A DNA stretch of 64,000 bases from Hydrocarboniphaga effusa AP103 (GTDB lineage: Bacteria > Pseudomonadota > Gammaproteobacteria > Nevskiales > Nevskiaceae). Under the pieces are notes generated by a model that saw only the letters and a list, made by a program, of their open reading frames with translations, ran no database searches and had not been told where the DNA came from. This document shows, one piece after another, positions 1-8,392 of this stretch. The DNA lies in NCBI RefSeq assembly GCF_000271305.1, contig NZ_AKGD01000001.1, forward strand, positions 1,364,001-1,428,000, written 5' to 3'. The position numbers and the translations under genes are program-made. Within the stretch, counting starts at the first letter, position 1. Every line of letters starts with the position of its first letter.

Positions 1-397
1 TTTTTTTGCCTTGCTGCGCGAATACCGCGGCAAGCTCGGCGCGGTGGTCGTGCACTGCTTCACCGACACCGCCGAGGCGCTCGCCGATTACCTGGCCATC
101 GACTGCCACATCGGCATCACCGGCTGGATCTGCGACGAGCGCCGCGGGCGGCATCTGATCGAGGCCGTGAAACTGATTCCGGACGATCGGCTGCTGATCG
201 AAACCGACGCGCCCTACCTGCTGCCGCGCACCGCGCCCAAGAGCGCGCAGAAATCCGCGCACCGGCGCAACGAACCCTGCTACCTGCCCTACGTGCTCGA
301 CGCCATCGCCGACGCCCGCGGACAGGATCGAATCGAGCTCGCGCAGCTCACCACCCGCAACGCGCGGCGGTTTTTCGGCATCGAAGCTCGCCAGTAG
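1..397 (+). CDS. tatD: TatD family metal-dependent DNase, C-terminal part (5' end outside window)
   Basis: The reading frame is open from the first base, so the N-terminal half with the first metal-binding HxH motif lies outside the window. The visible part has the HCFTDT block (the HCFTG motif of the family), then LLIETDAPYLLPR, which carries the metal-binding Asp, and HRRNEPCYLPYVL, a run close to E. coli TatD rather than YcfH or YjjV. TatD proteins are cytoplasmic 3'-5' exonucleases or DNases with a TIM-barrel fold, linked to DNA repair. It ends 43 bases before holA on the same strand. Only the missing N-terminus limits the call. Confidence 0.85.
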   Translation, partial: FFALLREYRGKLGAVVVHCFTDTAEALADYLAIDCHIGITGWICDERRGRHLIEAVKLIPDDRLLIETDAPYLLPRTAPKSAQKSAHRRNEPCYLPYVLDAIADARGQDRIELAQLTTRNARRFFGIEARQ

Positions 398-440
398 GCG
401 TCCGGTTCTCTTTGGCGGAAGCCGATGGGACAATGCGCCC

Positions 441-1472
441 ATGAAGCTCAAGCCCGCCGATCTCGCCGCGCACCTGTCGCGCCAGCTGCAGCCGATCTAC
501 GTCGTCGCCGGCGACGAGCCGCTGCTGGTCCAGGAATCGCTCGACGCCATCCGCGCCGCCGCCCGCAAGCGCGGCTTTTCCGAACGCGAAATCCTCGACG
601 TCGAGAAGGGCTTCGAGTGGTATCAGCTCACCGATGCCTGCAACAGCCTGTCGCTGTTCGCGAGCCAGCGCATCATCGAAGTGCGCATGAACTCGGGCTC
701 GCCGGGCACCGAGGGCAGCTCGGTGCTGCAGCAGCTGGCCGAGCGTCCGGCGCAGGACGTGCTGATCATCGTCGTCTGCGGAGCGCTCGACACGCGCCAG
801 CGCAACGCCGCGTGGTTCACCGCGATCGAATCCGCCGGAGCCAGCGTCTACGCCTGGCCAATAGGCGATCAATTCGAAGACTGGCTCGCCGGCCGCCTGC
901 GCGCCGCAGGCCTGGCGCCCGATCCGGACGCCCTGCGCCTGCTGGCCGAGCGCACCGAAGGCAACGCGCTCGCCGCGGCCCAGGACGTCGCCAAGCTCGC
1001 GCTGCTGTTTCCGGGCTCGACCATCGGCGCCGAACAGGTGCGCGAGGCGGTGGCCGACAGTGCCCGCTTCGATGCCTTCGACCTGACCGAACGCATGCTC
1101 TCGGGCGACGGCCCCGGAAGCCTGCGCAGCCTGACGCGTCTGCGCGAAGAGGGCGTCGAGGTGCTCGAACTGCTCGGCGCGGTGAACTGGTGCCTGCGCC
1201 AGTGGGCCGAGGCCCAGGCCCTGCTCGCGAAGGAGGGCGATGTGCAGCGCGCCATCGACGCGGCCCGTATCGCCCGGCCGCGCCAGGGGCCGTACCAGAA
1301 AGCACTGCGCCGGACCCGGCTGCCGCAGGTCTACGGCTGGATGCGCAAGGCCGCGGTCATCGACCAGCTCGCGAAGTCCACCGGCGGCAAGGAACAGGCC
1401 TGGGAAGAGTTGCTAACATTGGTGCTGTCGGCCACTGGGGCCGCACCTCGTTTTCTGAGTAGCAGAGCATGA
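441..1472 (+). CDS. holA: DNA polymerase III subunit delta
   Basis: At 343 residues this has the usual length of HolA, the clamp-loader subunit that opens the beta sliding clamp during replication. The N-terminus ([30 protein letters not shown]) is the typical start of the family, followed by the AAA-like core without a Walker A motif and the C-terminal collar helices ([13 protein letters not shown] near residue 280). The ATG at 441 is the first start in frame that fits the family N-terminus. Its stop overlaps the proA start by four bases (ATGA), which suggests translational coupling. In many relatives holA is next to nadD; here proA lies between them. Confidence 0.95.
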   Translation: MKLKPADLAAHLSRQLQPIYVVAGDEPLLVQESLDAIRAAARKRGFSEREILDVEKGFEWYQLTDACNSLSLFASQRIIEVRMNSGSPGTEGSSVLQQLAERPAQDVLIIVVCGALDTRQRNAAWFTAIESAGASVYAWPIGDQFEDWLAGRLRAAGLAPDPDALRLLAERTEGNALAAAQDVAKLALLFPGSTIGAEQVREAVADSARFDAFDLTERMLSGDGPGSLRSLTRLREEGVEVLELLGAVNWCLRQWAEAQALLAKEGDVQRAIDAARIARPRQGPYQKALRRTRLPQVYGWMRKAAVIDQLAKSTGGKEQAWEELLTLVLSATGAAPRFLSSRA

Positions 1473-2761
1473 ACGCCACTGCGGTCAAGACCGCCAACCA
1501 CAAGCAGATCGACGTCGCCGCCTACATGCGTGAGAAGGGCCAGCGCGCACGCGCCGCCGCCCGCCTCGTCGCCCGTGCCGACACCGGCGCCAAGAACGGC
1601 TGCCTGTTCTCGCTGGCCCAGATCCTGATCGACGAAAAGCGCGCGATTCTCGCCGCCAACGCCGAAGACATGCGCCTGGGCCGCACCAACAAGCTCGACG
1701 CCGCGCTGCTCGATCGTCTCGAACTCAACGAGGCCCGCATCGAAGCGATGGCCGACGGCGTGCGCCAGGTCGCCGCGCTGCCCGATCCGGTCGGCGAAAT
1801 GACCGACATGAAGCTGCGCCCGTCCGGCATCCAGGTCGGCCGCATGCGGGTTCCGCTCGGCGTGGTCGGCATCATTTACGAATCGCGTCCGAACGTGACC
1901 GCCGACGCCGCGAGCCTGTGCCTGAAATCCGGCAACGCCGCGATCCTGCGCGGCGGCTCCGAAGCCATGCAGAGCAACCAGGCGATCGCGCGCTGCATCG
2001 CGCGCGCACTGCGCGACGCCGGCCTGCCCGAGGACGCGGTGCAGATTCTCGACATCACCGATCGCCGCACGGTCGGTGAGCTGGTGGCGATGCCGGAGTT
2101 CGTCGACGTGGTGATTCCGCGCGGCGGCAAGGGCCTCGTCGCGGCGGTTTCGAACGGCGCACGCGTGCCGGTGATCAAGCATCTCGACGGCGTCTGCCAC
2201 GTCTACATCGACGCCGAAGCCGATCTCGACAAGGCCACCGCGATCGCGGTCAACGCCAAGACCCAGCGCTACGGCACCTGCAACACGATGGAAACGCTGC
2301 TCGTCGACGCGGCGGTCGCGCAGCAGGCGCTCGACCGCATCGCGCCGATCTATCGCGAAGCCGGCGTCGAGCTGCGCGGCTGCGAACGCACGCGCCGCAT
2401 CCTGCCGGACGCCAGGCCGGCCACCGAAGACGACTGGCGCGAGGAATATCTGGCGCCGATCCTCGCGATCCGCGTGGTCGACGGCTTCGACGAGGCGCTC
2501 GATCACATCGCGCTCTACAGCTCGGCCCACACCGATGCGATCGTCACCGAGAACTACACCAAGGCACGCCGCTTCCTGCGCGAGGTGGACAGCAGCTCGG
2601 TGATGGTCAACGCCTCGACGCGCTTCGCGGACGGCTACGAGTACGGCCTCGGCGCCGAGATCGGCATCAGCACCGACAAGTTCCACGCGCGCGGCCCGGT
2701 CGGGCTCGAAGGGCTCACCTCGCAGAAATGGGTCGTGCTCGGCGACGGGAATGTTCGTTGA
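1469..2761 (+). CDS. proA: Gamma-glutamyl phosphate reductase
   Basis: ProA reduces L-glutamyl-5-phosphate to glutamate-5-semialdehyde with NADPH, the second step of proline synthesis in the cytoplasm. The 430-residue length matches the family. Visible blocks are the substrate and cofactor region [18 protein letters not shown] near residue 130, the catalytic-cysteine loop [12 protein letters not shown] near 268, and the C-terminal [20 protein letters not shown] signature. It starts inside the holA stop codon, so the two are probably one transcript. The partner kinase gene proB is not in the window. The arrangement proA-nadD-rsfS-rlmH is also found in Pseudomonas. Confidence 0.97.
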   Translation: MNATAVKTANHKQIDVAAYMREKGQRARAAARLVARADTGAKNGCLFSLAQILIDEKRAILAANAEDMRLGRTNKLDAALLDRLELNEARIEAMADGVRQVAALPDPVGEMTDMKLRPSGIQVGRMRVPLGVVGIIYESRPNVTADAASLCLKSGNAAILRGGSEAMQSNQAIARCIARALRDAGLPEDAVQILDITDRRTVGELVAMPEFVDVVIPRGGKGLVAAVSNGARVPVIKHLDGVCHVYIDAEADLDKATAIAVNAKTQRYGTCNTMETLLVDAAVAQQALDRIAPIYREAGVELRGCERTRRILPDARPATEDDWREEYLAPILAIRVVDGFDEALDHIALYSSAHTDAIVTENYTKARRFLREVDSSSVMVNASTRFADGYEYGLGAEIGISTDKFHARGPVGLEGLTSQKWVVLGDGNVR

Positions 2762-2814
2762 GAATCGTCCTCTCATGAGCCGGGGCGCATGAGTCGGCCG
2801 CGCAACGGCATCGG

Positions 2815-3489
2815 GTGGCGGCGCTGAACGCTCCGCTCGGCATCTTCGGCGGCACCTTCACGCCCATCCACAACGGGCATTTGCGGCTCGCGCTGGAACT
2901 GCGCGAACGCCTCGCGCTGTCTGCCGTTCATTTGATTCCGAGCTCCAGGCCACCGCACCGCGATTCGCCGCAGGTGTCACCGCAGCGTCGCTTCGACTGG
3001 GTACGCTTGGCCATCGGCACCGAAGACGGATTGATCGCCGACGATCGCGAGCTGCGCCGGCAAGGGCCGTCCTACACCTACGACACGCTCGCGAGCCTGC
3101 GGCAGGAGCATCCCGATCGTCCGTTCGTGCTGTTGCTCGGCGACGACGTGGCGAATCAGTTCCACGCCTGGCATCGCTGGCGCGAGATCACCGACCTGGC
3201 GCATCTGGTGTTCGTCGAGCGCCCGTTCGAGCCGCCGGCTCCGGCACCCGAACTCGTCGCTCATCTGCGTGGGCGGCGCGCGCACGAGGCTTCCGAGCTG
3301 CACGCGCGGCCGCATGGTTTGTGGATGTCCGCGCACATTCCGCCGCTGTCGATTTCTTCAACCCGCATCCGCCGGCTGCTCAAGGCGGGGCGGTCCGTAC
3401 GCGGCCTCGTTCCCGAGGCCGTGATCTCGTCGTTCACCCCCGAGGACATCAGCCTTCTCTCACATGATGAAGACCCAGCCAATGACTGA
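2815..3489 (+). CDS. nadD: Nicotinate-nucleotide adenylyltransferase
   Basis: NadD adenylates nicotinate mononucleotide to deamido-NAD in NAD synthesis. The signature of the nucleotidyltransferase fold is present near the N-terminus as FGGTFTPIHNGHLRLA, with the second ISSTRIR motif near residue 180. Length (224) is normal. The start chosen is GTG at 2815; the ATGs at 2775 and 2789 are in other frames, so GTG is the best available start upstream of the conserved nucleotide-binding loop. The 53-base gap after proA contains no obvious terminator. The 3' end overlaps rsfS by 26 bases. Confidence 0.95.
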   Translation: MAALNAPLGIFGGTFTPIHNGHLRLALELRERLALSAVHLIPSSRPPHRDSPQVSPQRRFDWVRLAIGTEDGLIADDRELRRQGPSYTYDTLASLRQEHPDRPFVLLLGDDVANQFHAWHRWREITDLAHLVFVERPFEPPAPAPELVAHLRGRRAHEASELHARPHGLWMSAHIPPLSISSTRIRRLLKAGRSVRGLVPEAVISSFTPEDISLLSHDEDPAND

Positions 3490-3817
3490 CATCGCCCGCC
3501 ATGCTCTCGAAGACCTCAAGGCCATCGACTTGCGCGTCCTGGACGTGCGCGGAATCACCACCATCACCGACACCATGATGATCTGCACCGGCACGTCGAG
3601 CCGGCATGTCGCCGCACTCGCGCGCAACGTGGTCGATAAAGCCCGCGAATCCGGCCTCAAATCGATGGGTGTGGAAGGCCTCGAAGAAGGCGAGTGGGCG
3701 CTCGTCGATCTCGGCGACGTCGTGGTGCATGTCATGCAGGCGCAGACGCGGGCGTTCTACCAGCTCGAAAAACTCTGGGACATGGGGCCGTCCATGCCGC
3801 GCCAAGCCAACGGCTGA
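3464..3817 (+). CDS. rsfS: Ribosomal silencing factor RsfS
   Basis: RsfS (formerly YbeB or Iojap) binds ribosomal protein uL14 and blocks joining of the 30S and 50S subunits during starvation. The protein is 117 residues and carries the family core: ALEDLKAIDLRVLDVRG, then DTMMICTGTSSRHVAALA, the EGLEEGEWALVDLGDVVVHVM segment and FYQLEKLWD near the C-terminus. Three in-frame ATGs (3464, 3467, 3482) are possible; the one at 3482 would remove the overlap with nadD. The order nadD-rsfS-rlmH is widely conserved and supports the identity. Confidence 0.95.
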   Translation: MMKTQPMTDIARHALEDLKAIDLRVLDVRGITTITDTMMICTGTSSRHVAALARNVVDKARESGLKSMGVEGLEEGEWALVDLGDVVVHVMQAQTRAFYQLEKLWDMGPSMPRQANG

Positions 3818-3832
3818 GGCCAGGCTTCATTC

Positions 3833-4303
3833 GTGAAAGTGCGCCTCGTCAGCGTCGGCGGGCGCATGCCCGACTGGGTCGAGACGGCCTGGACGGACTA
3901 CGTCAAACGCCTGCCGCGCGAGTTCCGGCTCGAGCTCATCGAGCTGCCGCTGGCACCGCGCGGCAAGAACGCCGACATCGCGCGCGCCAAGCAGCACGAG
4001 GGCGAACGCGTGCTCAAGGCGATTCCGGAGCAATCGCGCATCGTCGCGCTCGACGAGCGCGGCGAGCACTGGAGCAGCCTCGACTTGGCCGACCAGCTCA
4101 AGCGCTGGCAAGCCGATGCGCGCGAAGTCTGCCTGCTGGTCGGCGGGCCCGATGGCCACGCCCCCGAAGTGATTCAGAAAGCGCAGCAGAAATGGGCGCT
4201 ATCCAAGCTCACGCTGCCGCATGCGCTGGTGCGCGTGCTGCTCGCCGAGCAGTTGTATCGCGCGACCACGCTGCTCGCCGGACATCCGTACCACCGCGCC
4301 TGA
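3833..4303 (+). CDS. rlmH: 23S rRNA (pseudouridine1915-N3)-methyltransferase
   Basis: RlmH is a SPOUT-class enzyme that methylates pseudouridine 1915 in helix 69 of 23S rRNA using S-adenosylmethionine. The 156-residue length is almost that of the E. coli protein. The trefoil-knot cofactor site appears as LLVGGPDGHAPEV near residue 101, and the C-terminal VRVLLAEQLYRATTLLAGHPYHR block carries the catalytic tyrosine region. It begins with GTG 15 bases after rsfS. It is the last gene of the forward housekeeping block; the next gene is convergent and ends 9 bases away. Confidence 0.96.
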   Translation: MKVRLVSVGGRMPDWVETAWTDYVKRLPREFRLELIELPLAPRGKNADIARAKQHEGERVLKAIPEQSRIVALDERGEHWSSLDLADQLKRWQADAREVCLLVGGPDGHAPEVIQKAQQKWALSKLTLPHALVRVLLAEQLYRATTLLAGHPYHRA

Positions 4304-4312
4304 GCCGCGAGG

Positions 4313-5302
4313 CTAGTCGCCGGCCGGATAGACCAGCCCGGCGAGTTCGGTGCGGCTCGAAACGCCGAGCTTGCGATACACGCGATACAGATGATTGGCG
4401 ACCGTCGACGGCGCCACGCCGATCTTGCGCGCCGCCTGCTTGAACGACAGGCCCTGCGCGACCGCGTAGACGATCTCGCGCTCGCGCGCGGTGAGCCGGT
4501 CGAGCGGGCCGGCTTCCCAGATGTGCAGCAGGAACAGGTCGCCGAGCGGCTGGCACTTCACCGCGAGCCCGTCGACCATCACCGTGGTGCCGGGCTTGGG
4601 CAGCGGAAACGGCAGCTGCTGCGGCTTGGCGCGCCGCGGAAAATGCTGGTCGAGCGAATCGAGCAGGCGCGGCTGTACTTCGTGAAACACGCCGGTGGCA
4701 TCGACCACCGCCGCTCCGCTGCCGGGCGGACGATCGCTGCCCTGCAGCTGGTTGACGAAGAAGGCGTGCGAGTGCGCGTTGAACAGATGGAAGTTGATGC
4801 GTCGCTGCGCATCCTTCTCGGCCGCGCTGAAGCGCGCCTGCGGGTTCTTGCGATACAGCGTGACGAGCGAATAGAGCCCGCTGCGCTCGTCCATGTGCGC
4901 GGTGCTCAGGATGCGCTCGATGCCCACCGGCTTGAACGCCTGGTGGTATAGCTCGCTGCGGTGAAAGGCCTCGTCGTCGAGCACGCTTTCCATGTCGGTC
5001 GGCTGATCGAGGTCGGCCAGGATGCGCTGGAACAGCGGATTGACATGATGGGTGGCCTCGAGCCTCGAAGGAAAATCCTTCGGCAGGCCGACCATCGTCA
5101 CCGTATGGAAACGAAAGCTCTCGATGCTGCCGCTGGCCCAGATCGCGGCATCGTGCGGAACCACCTGCGCGAGCCGACTCAGCGCCCAGCTGCGGTAGTC
5201 GCTCGGTGAAACCGCGAGCACCGACCGGTAGAGCCGTGCGATGTAGCGGTCGACGGTATCGACCCGTTCGTTGGGCTCGTTCTGCACACTGGGCTGCTCC
5301 AA
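4313..5302 (-). CDS. LuxR-family transcriptional regulator with N-terminal sensory domain
   Basis: The 329-residue protein ends in a clear LuxR-type helix-turn-helix: LTAREREIVYAVAQGLSFKQAA followed by GVAPSTVANHLYRVYRKLGV (about residues 260-320). The N-terminal 240 residues look like a GAF/PAS-type sensor region but lack an obvious autoinducer-binding signature, and no luxI gene is nearby, so a quorum-sensing role is not supported. It is convergent with rlmH and divergent from the DUF1134 gene, whose promoter region it shares (137 bases). Target and ligand are unknown. Confidence 0.85.
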   Translation of the reverse strand: MEQPSVQNEPNERVDTVDRYIARLYRSVLAVSPSDYRSWALSRLAQVVPHDAAIWASGSIESFRFHTVTMVGLPKDFPSRLEATHHVNPLFQRILADLDQPTDMESVLDDEAFHRSELYHQAFKPVGIERILSTAHMDERSGLYSLVTLYRKNPQARFSAAEKDAQRRINFHLFNAHSHAFFVNQLQGSDRPPGSGAAVVDATGVFHEVQPRLLDSLDQHFPRRAKPQQLPFPLPKPGTTVMVDGLAVKCQPLGDLFLLHIWEAGPLDRLTAREREIVYAVAQGLSFKQAARKIGVAPSTVANHLYRVYRKLGVSSRTELAGLVYPAGD

Positions 5303-5439
5303 GCCGGCCTCCCTTTCTAATTGCTCTAATCGCTGGAAGTTTCGGAATGTAGCAGCCCCGCCTGGATTGGGCGAAGATTCAGTTTCGGCTAATCACGCGA
5401 CTCAAGACTGGTGCACTTTCGAAGCCCTGGAGTGGGACC

Positions 5440-6060
5440 ATGCATAAAGTCGTGACGACCGCGTTCGCCGCGGTGTTGTCGATGTTCTCGATCACCGCGT
5501 CGATGAGCACGCTCGCTCAGGACGAGCCGCCGGCCGGTGAAAAGGGCGCAGCCAAGCCGGTCAGCCAGGAAACTTATTCCTCGGACGAAATCCTCGCCAA
5601 GGGCAGGGATTTCTTCGGTGCCACCACCGAAGGACTCGCCAAGGCCATCGAAAAGGTATTCGCCGACCAGGGTCAGCCGAACGCCTACATCCTCGGCGAG
5701 GAAGGCGGCGGCGCTTTCATCGCCGGCCTGCGCTACGGCAAGGGCACGCTCTACTACAAGGGCAGCGAAGGCAGCGCCGGCCTGCCGATCTTCTGGCAGG
5801 GGCCGTCGGTGGGCTGGGATTTCGGTGGCAACGCGTCGAAGTCGTTCACGCTGGTCTACAACCTGCGCAATACCGATCAGATGCTGCAGCGCTTTCCGGG
5901 CGTCGACGGCAGCATCTACGTGGTGGGTGGTCTCGGCGTGAACTATCAGCGCAGCGGCGACATCACGCTGGCTCCGATCCGCACCGGCGTCGGCCTGCGC
6001 GCGGGTGCCAACGTCGGCTACCTGCACTACACGCTCAAGCGCTCGCTGATTCCGTTCTGA
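5440..6060 (+). CDS. Exported DUF1134 family protein
   Basis: The 206-residue product starts with a Sec signal peptide (hydrophobic run to about residue 26, probable cleavage after STLA) and continues with the DUF1134 core: EGGGAFIAGLRYGKGTLYYK near 88, GPSVGWDFGGNASKSF near 122, and GGLGVNYQRSGDI near 165. DUF1134 proteins are glycine-rich, predicted secreted or periplasmic, and have no assigned biochemical role that I know of. A strong hairpin follows at 6124-6149, so the gene is probably monocistronic. It is divergent from the LuxR-type regulator, which might control it; that is inference from position. Confidence 0.88.
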   Translation: MHKVVTTAFAAVLSMFSITASMSTLAQDEPPAGEKGAAKPVSQETYSSDEILAKGRDFFGATTEGLAKAIEKVFADQGQPNAYILGEEGGGAFIAGLRYGKGTLYYKGSEGSAGLPIFWQGPSVGWDFGGNASKSFTLVYNLRNTDQMLQRFPGVDGSIYVVGGLGVNYQRSGDITLAPIRTGVGLRAGANVGYLHYTLKRSLIPF

Positions 6061-6123
6061 CGGCGGCGGCTGACGCTCGCGTCAGCGGAACCCCGCGGCT
6101 GTCGCGGAGTCTCACTGCAGCAC

Positions 6124-6149
6124 CGAATGCCCGGCTCGCCGGGCATTCG
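6124..6149 (+). terminator. Probable intrinsic terminator after the DUF1134 gene
   Basis: A perfect 11-bp stem (CGAATGCCCGG and its complement) with a CTCG loop is followed by a short TTTG run. It lies 64 bases after the DUF1134 stop and 55 bases before the next gene. A smaller stem-loop with 6-bp arms lies just upstream near 6070-6085. Confidence 0.7.
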
Positions 6150-6203
6150 TTTGCTAGACTCCGATCGATGACCCTGGGTCACTACGTTCCTTAGGAGAGC
6201 CTC

Positions 6204-6920
6204 ATGAAGGACCTGCAACCTCAATACCGCGGCGCTACCGTCGCCAACGGTCGCTTCGGCACCGCCGGCGCCGCCTCCCCTGCGCACAAGGTGCTGCGCA
6301 ATACCTATCTGCTGCTGTCGATGACGCTGCTGTTCAGTGCCGCGATGGCCGGCGTGTCGATGGCCATCGGCGCTCCCTATGGCTTGAGCCTGATCTGCTC
6401 GTTCGCCGCGATGGGTCTGCTGTGGTTCGTGGTTCCGCGCACCGCGAATTCCGAATCCGGCATCTACGTGGTGTTCGCGGTCACCGGCCTGCTCGGCTTC
6501 GGCCTCGGCCCGATCCTCAACGCCTACATCAATCACCTCGCCAACGGCACGCAGGTGGTGGTGATGGCGCTGGGCCTCACCGGCACCATCTTCCTCGGCC
6601 TGTCCGCGTACGCGGTCAAGAGCAAGAAGGACTTCTCCTTCATGCGCGGCTTTCTGGTCGGCGGCATCCTGCTGGCCTTCGCGCTGAGCATCGGCGTGCT
6701 GATCGCCTCGCTGTTCGGCGTACAGCTGCAACCGCTCGCGCTCGCGGTGTCGGCCATGTTCGCACTGCTGATGTGCGGCATGATCCTGTACCAGACCGGC
6801 GAGATCGTGAACGGCGGCGAGACCAACTACGTGCTCGCCACGGTCACGCTTTACGTGTCGATCTACAACCTGTTCACGAGCCTGCTGCACATCCTGGGCT
6901 TCGCCTCGAACGACGATTGA
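6204..6920 (+). CDS. Bax inhibitor-1 / YccA family membrane protein
   Basis: This 238-residue inner-membrane protein has about seven hydrophobic segments and begins with a 30-residue cytoplasmic tail. The family pattern is seen in VLRNTYLLLSMTLLFSAAMAG, the segment GLFGFGLGPILNAYI-like run near residue 95 (LLGFGLGPILNAYI), SKKDFSFMRGFL near 140 and VTLYVSIYNLFTSLL at the C-terminus, which carries the conserved Asp-free pore-end pattern of YbhL/YccA proteins. The start ATG has a good AGGAGA ribosome site 7 bases upstream. YccA-type members interact with FtsH in E. coli; whether this one does is unknown. A strong terminator follows. Confidence 0.9.
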   Translation: MKDLQPQYRGATVANGRFGTAGAASPAHKVLRNTYLLLSMTLLFSAAMAGVSMAIGAPYGLSLICSFAAMGLLWFVVPRTANSESGIYVVFAVTGLLGFGLGPILNAYINHLANGTQVVVMALGLTGTIFLGLSAYAVKSKKDFSFMRGFLVGGILLAFALSIGVLIASLFGVQLQPLALAVSAMFALLMCGMILYQTGEIVNGGETNYVLATVTLYVSIYNLFTSLLHILGFASNDD

Positions 6921-6934
6921 TCGACCGCCTCGTC

Positions 6935-6962
6935 AAAAGGCCCCGCTACGGCGGGGCTTTTT
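6935..6962 (+). terminator. Intrinsic terminator (bidirectional form)
   Basis: AAAAG, then a perfect 7-bp stem GCCCCGC with loop TACG, then GCGGGGC and five T residues. The A run on the left makes it usable from both strands. It lies 15 bases after the Bax-inhibitor-like gene. Confidence 0.9.
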
Positions 6963-7001
6963 GTTGGATGCCACCTTGCGCAACAAATGGGGACTGCAGC
7001 G

Positions 7002-7349
7002 ATGAACTGGAATGTGCTGGGCCAGACCGCGGGACTGCTGGTGCTGTCGAACATTTTCATGACGATGGCCTGGTACGGCCATCTCAAGGGACTCAAGGAC
7101 AAGCCCTGGATCATCGCGGCGCTGATCTCCTGGGGCATCGCGCTGTTCGAATACCTGCTGCAGGTGCCGGCCAATCGCATCGGCTCGTCGGCGCTGTCGC
7201 TGCCTCAGCTCAAGATACTGCAGGAGGTCATCACGCTCGCGGTGTTCGTGCCGTTCGTGGTGCTCTACATGAAGCAGCCGATCAAGCTCGACTTCCTGTG
7301 GGCGGCACTGTGCATGGTCGGGGCGGTGTATTTCATCTTCCGCTCCTAG
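7002..7349 (+). CDS. DUF486 (DMT-type) small membrane protein
   Basis: The product is 115 residues with four predicted membrane segments and the DUF486 blocks FMTMAWYGHLK near 24, SWGIALFEYLLQVPANRIG near 45 and QLKILQEVITLAVFVPF near 70. Members belong to the drug/metabolite transporter clan; the substrate is not known. The ATG at 7002 is preceded by a GGGGA ribosome site and is preferred over the ATG at 6987, which has none. Its 3' end overlaps the end of the convergent alkyltransferase gene by 17 bases. Confidence 0.88.
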   Translation: MNWNVLGQTAGLLVLSNIFMTMAWYGHLKGLKDKPWIIAALISWGIALFEYLLQVPANRIGSSALSLPQLKILQEVITLAVFVPFVVLYMKQPIKLDFLWAALCMVGAVYFIFRS

Positions 7350-8259
7350 TGACCGCAAGGCCACCGACCTCGTCGGATCCGGGCGGCTGCATGCGCCGCT
7401 CGGCGTCGATCAGCGCGCGCTTGCGATCCAGCCCCCAGCGGTAGCCGCCGAGACTGCCGTCGCCGCGAATCACGCGATGACACGGCACGATCACGCCGAC
7501 GCGGTTCGACGCACAGGCGCTCGCGACCGCGCGCACCGCGCGCGCGTTGCCGATGCCTTCGGCGACTTCGCTGTACGAGCGCAGCTCGCCCGGCGGAATG
7601 CTCAGCAGATAAGTCCAGACGCGATGCTGGAACGCGGTTCCGCGTAGGTCGAGCGGCAGGCCGGTGGCCGGCGCGCGGCCTTGCAGATGCGCCGACAGCG
7701 CCTGCATCCAGGCCGAGAACTGCGCGGCCGACGAGGCCGGCATCGGCGTGATCGAAGCCTGCGGAAACTCGCTTGCGAGCTGTTCGAGCAAACCCGCTTC
7801 GCTGTCGCCGAACTGCACGAAGCAAAGCCCGCGATCGCTCGCGGCCATCAGCAAGGGCCCCAGCTCGGTTTGCTCGACCGCGTACGACAGGCTCACGCCC
7901 TTGCCGCCCGCGCGATACTGCCCCGGCGTCATGCCCAGATGCGCGGCCGTGCGCTCGTAGAGCCGGCTGGCCGAGCCGAAGCCGGCGTCGAAGATCGCGT
8001 CGGTGATCGCATCGCTCACGGCCGCCTCGTCGCGCAGCCCGCTCTTGAAACGGCGCAGGCGCAAGGCCTCGATGTATTGCCGCGGGCTCACGCCGGTGAC
8101 GGCCTTGAAGCGGCGCTGCAGATGAAACCGGCTCAGCCCGGCCTGGCCCGCGAGATGATCGAGCGTGAGCGATTCGTCGAGATGCGTCTCGATGTAGCGG
8201 CACAGCGCGCTGATGCGGTCGAGGTCGGCCGCGGCGGTGTTCGAAGTCGTCGATGTCAT
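7333..8259 (-). CDS. AraC-type regulator fused to methylated-DNA-cysteine methyltransferase (Ada-like, no N-terminal zinc domain)
   Basis: The 308-residue protein joins an AraC-type helix-turn-helix (about residues 15-110, LDHLAGQAGLSRFHLQRRF and the second helix pair) to an O6-methylguanine-DNA methyltransferase domain (about 125-300). The active site PCHRV has its methyl-accepting Cys at 260. The methylphosphotriester zinc domain that starts full-length Ada, with its Cys38 switch, is missing, so methyl-dependent activation of the E. coli kind cannot work in the same way. The start ATG at 8259 has an AGGAGA site; a longer frame reaches 8394 without one. It repairs O6-alkylguanine and may regulate itself. 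Confidence 0.9.
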   Translation of the reverse strand: MTSTTSNTAAADLDRISALCRYIETHLDESLTLDHLAGQAGLSRFHLQRRFKAVTGVSPRQYIEALRLRRFKSGLRDEAAVSDAITDAIFDAGFGSASRLYERTAAHLGMTPGQYRAGGKGVSLSYAVEQTELGPLLMAASDRGLCFVQFGDSEAGLLEQLASEFPQASITPMPASSAAQFSAWMQALSAHLQGRAPATGLPLDLRGTAFQHRVWTYLLSIPPGELRSYSEVAEGIGNARAVRAVASACASNRVGVIVPCHRVIRGDGSLGGYRWGLDRKRALIDAERRMQPPGSDEVGGLAVTRSGR

Positions 8260-8392
8260 GTCGTTCTCCTGATGCGGTGCATCTTCGCGTGCCCCGCCCG
8301 GCCGAACCATCCGATTGTTGCGCCGTTGCACGTTCAGCCCCGGCACCCGGCTCGGCCGTAGAATCAGGCTCCCGCCGCCCCTTCGTCCGATC

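Noticed and set aside
4313..5302. Quorum-sensing LuxR protein
   Set aside because: The N-terminal region lacks the autoinducer-binding residues I would expect and no luxI-type gene is present.
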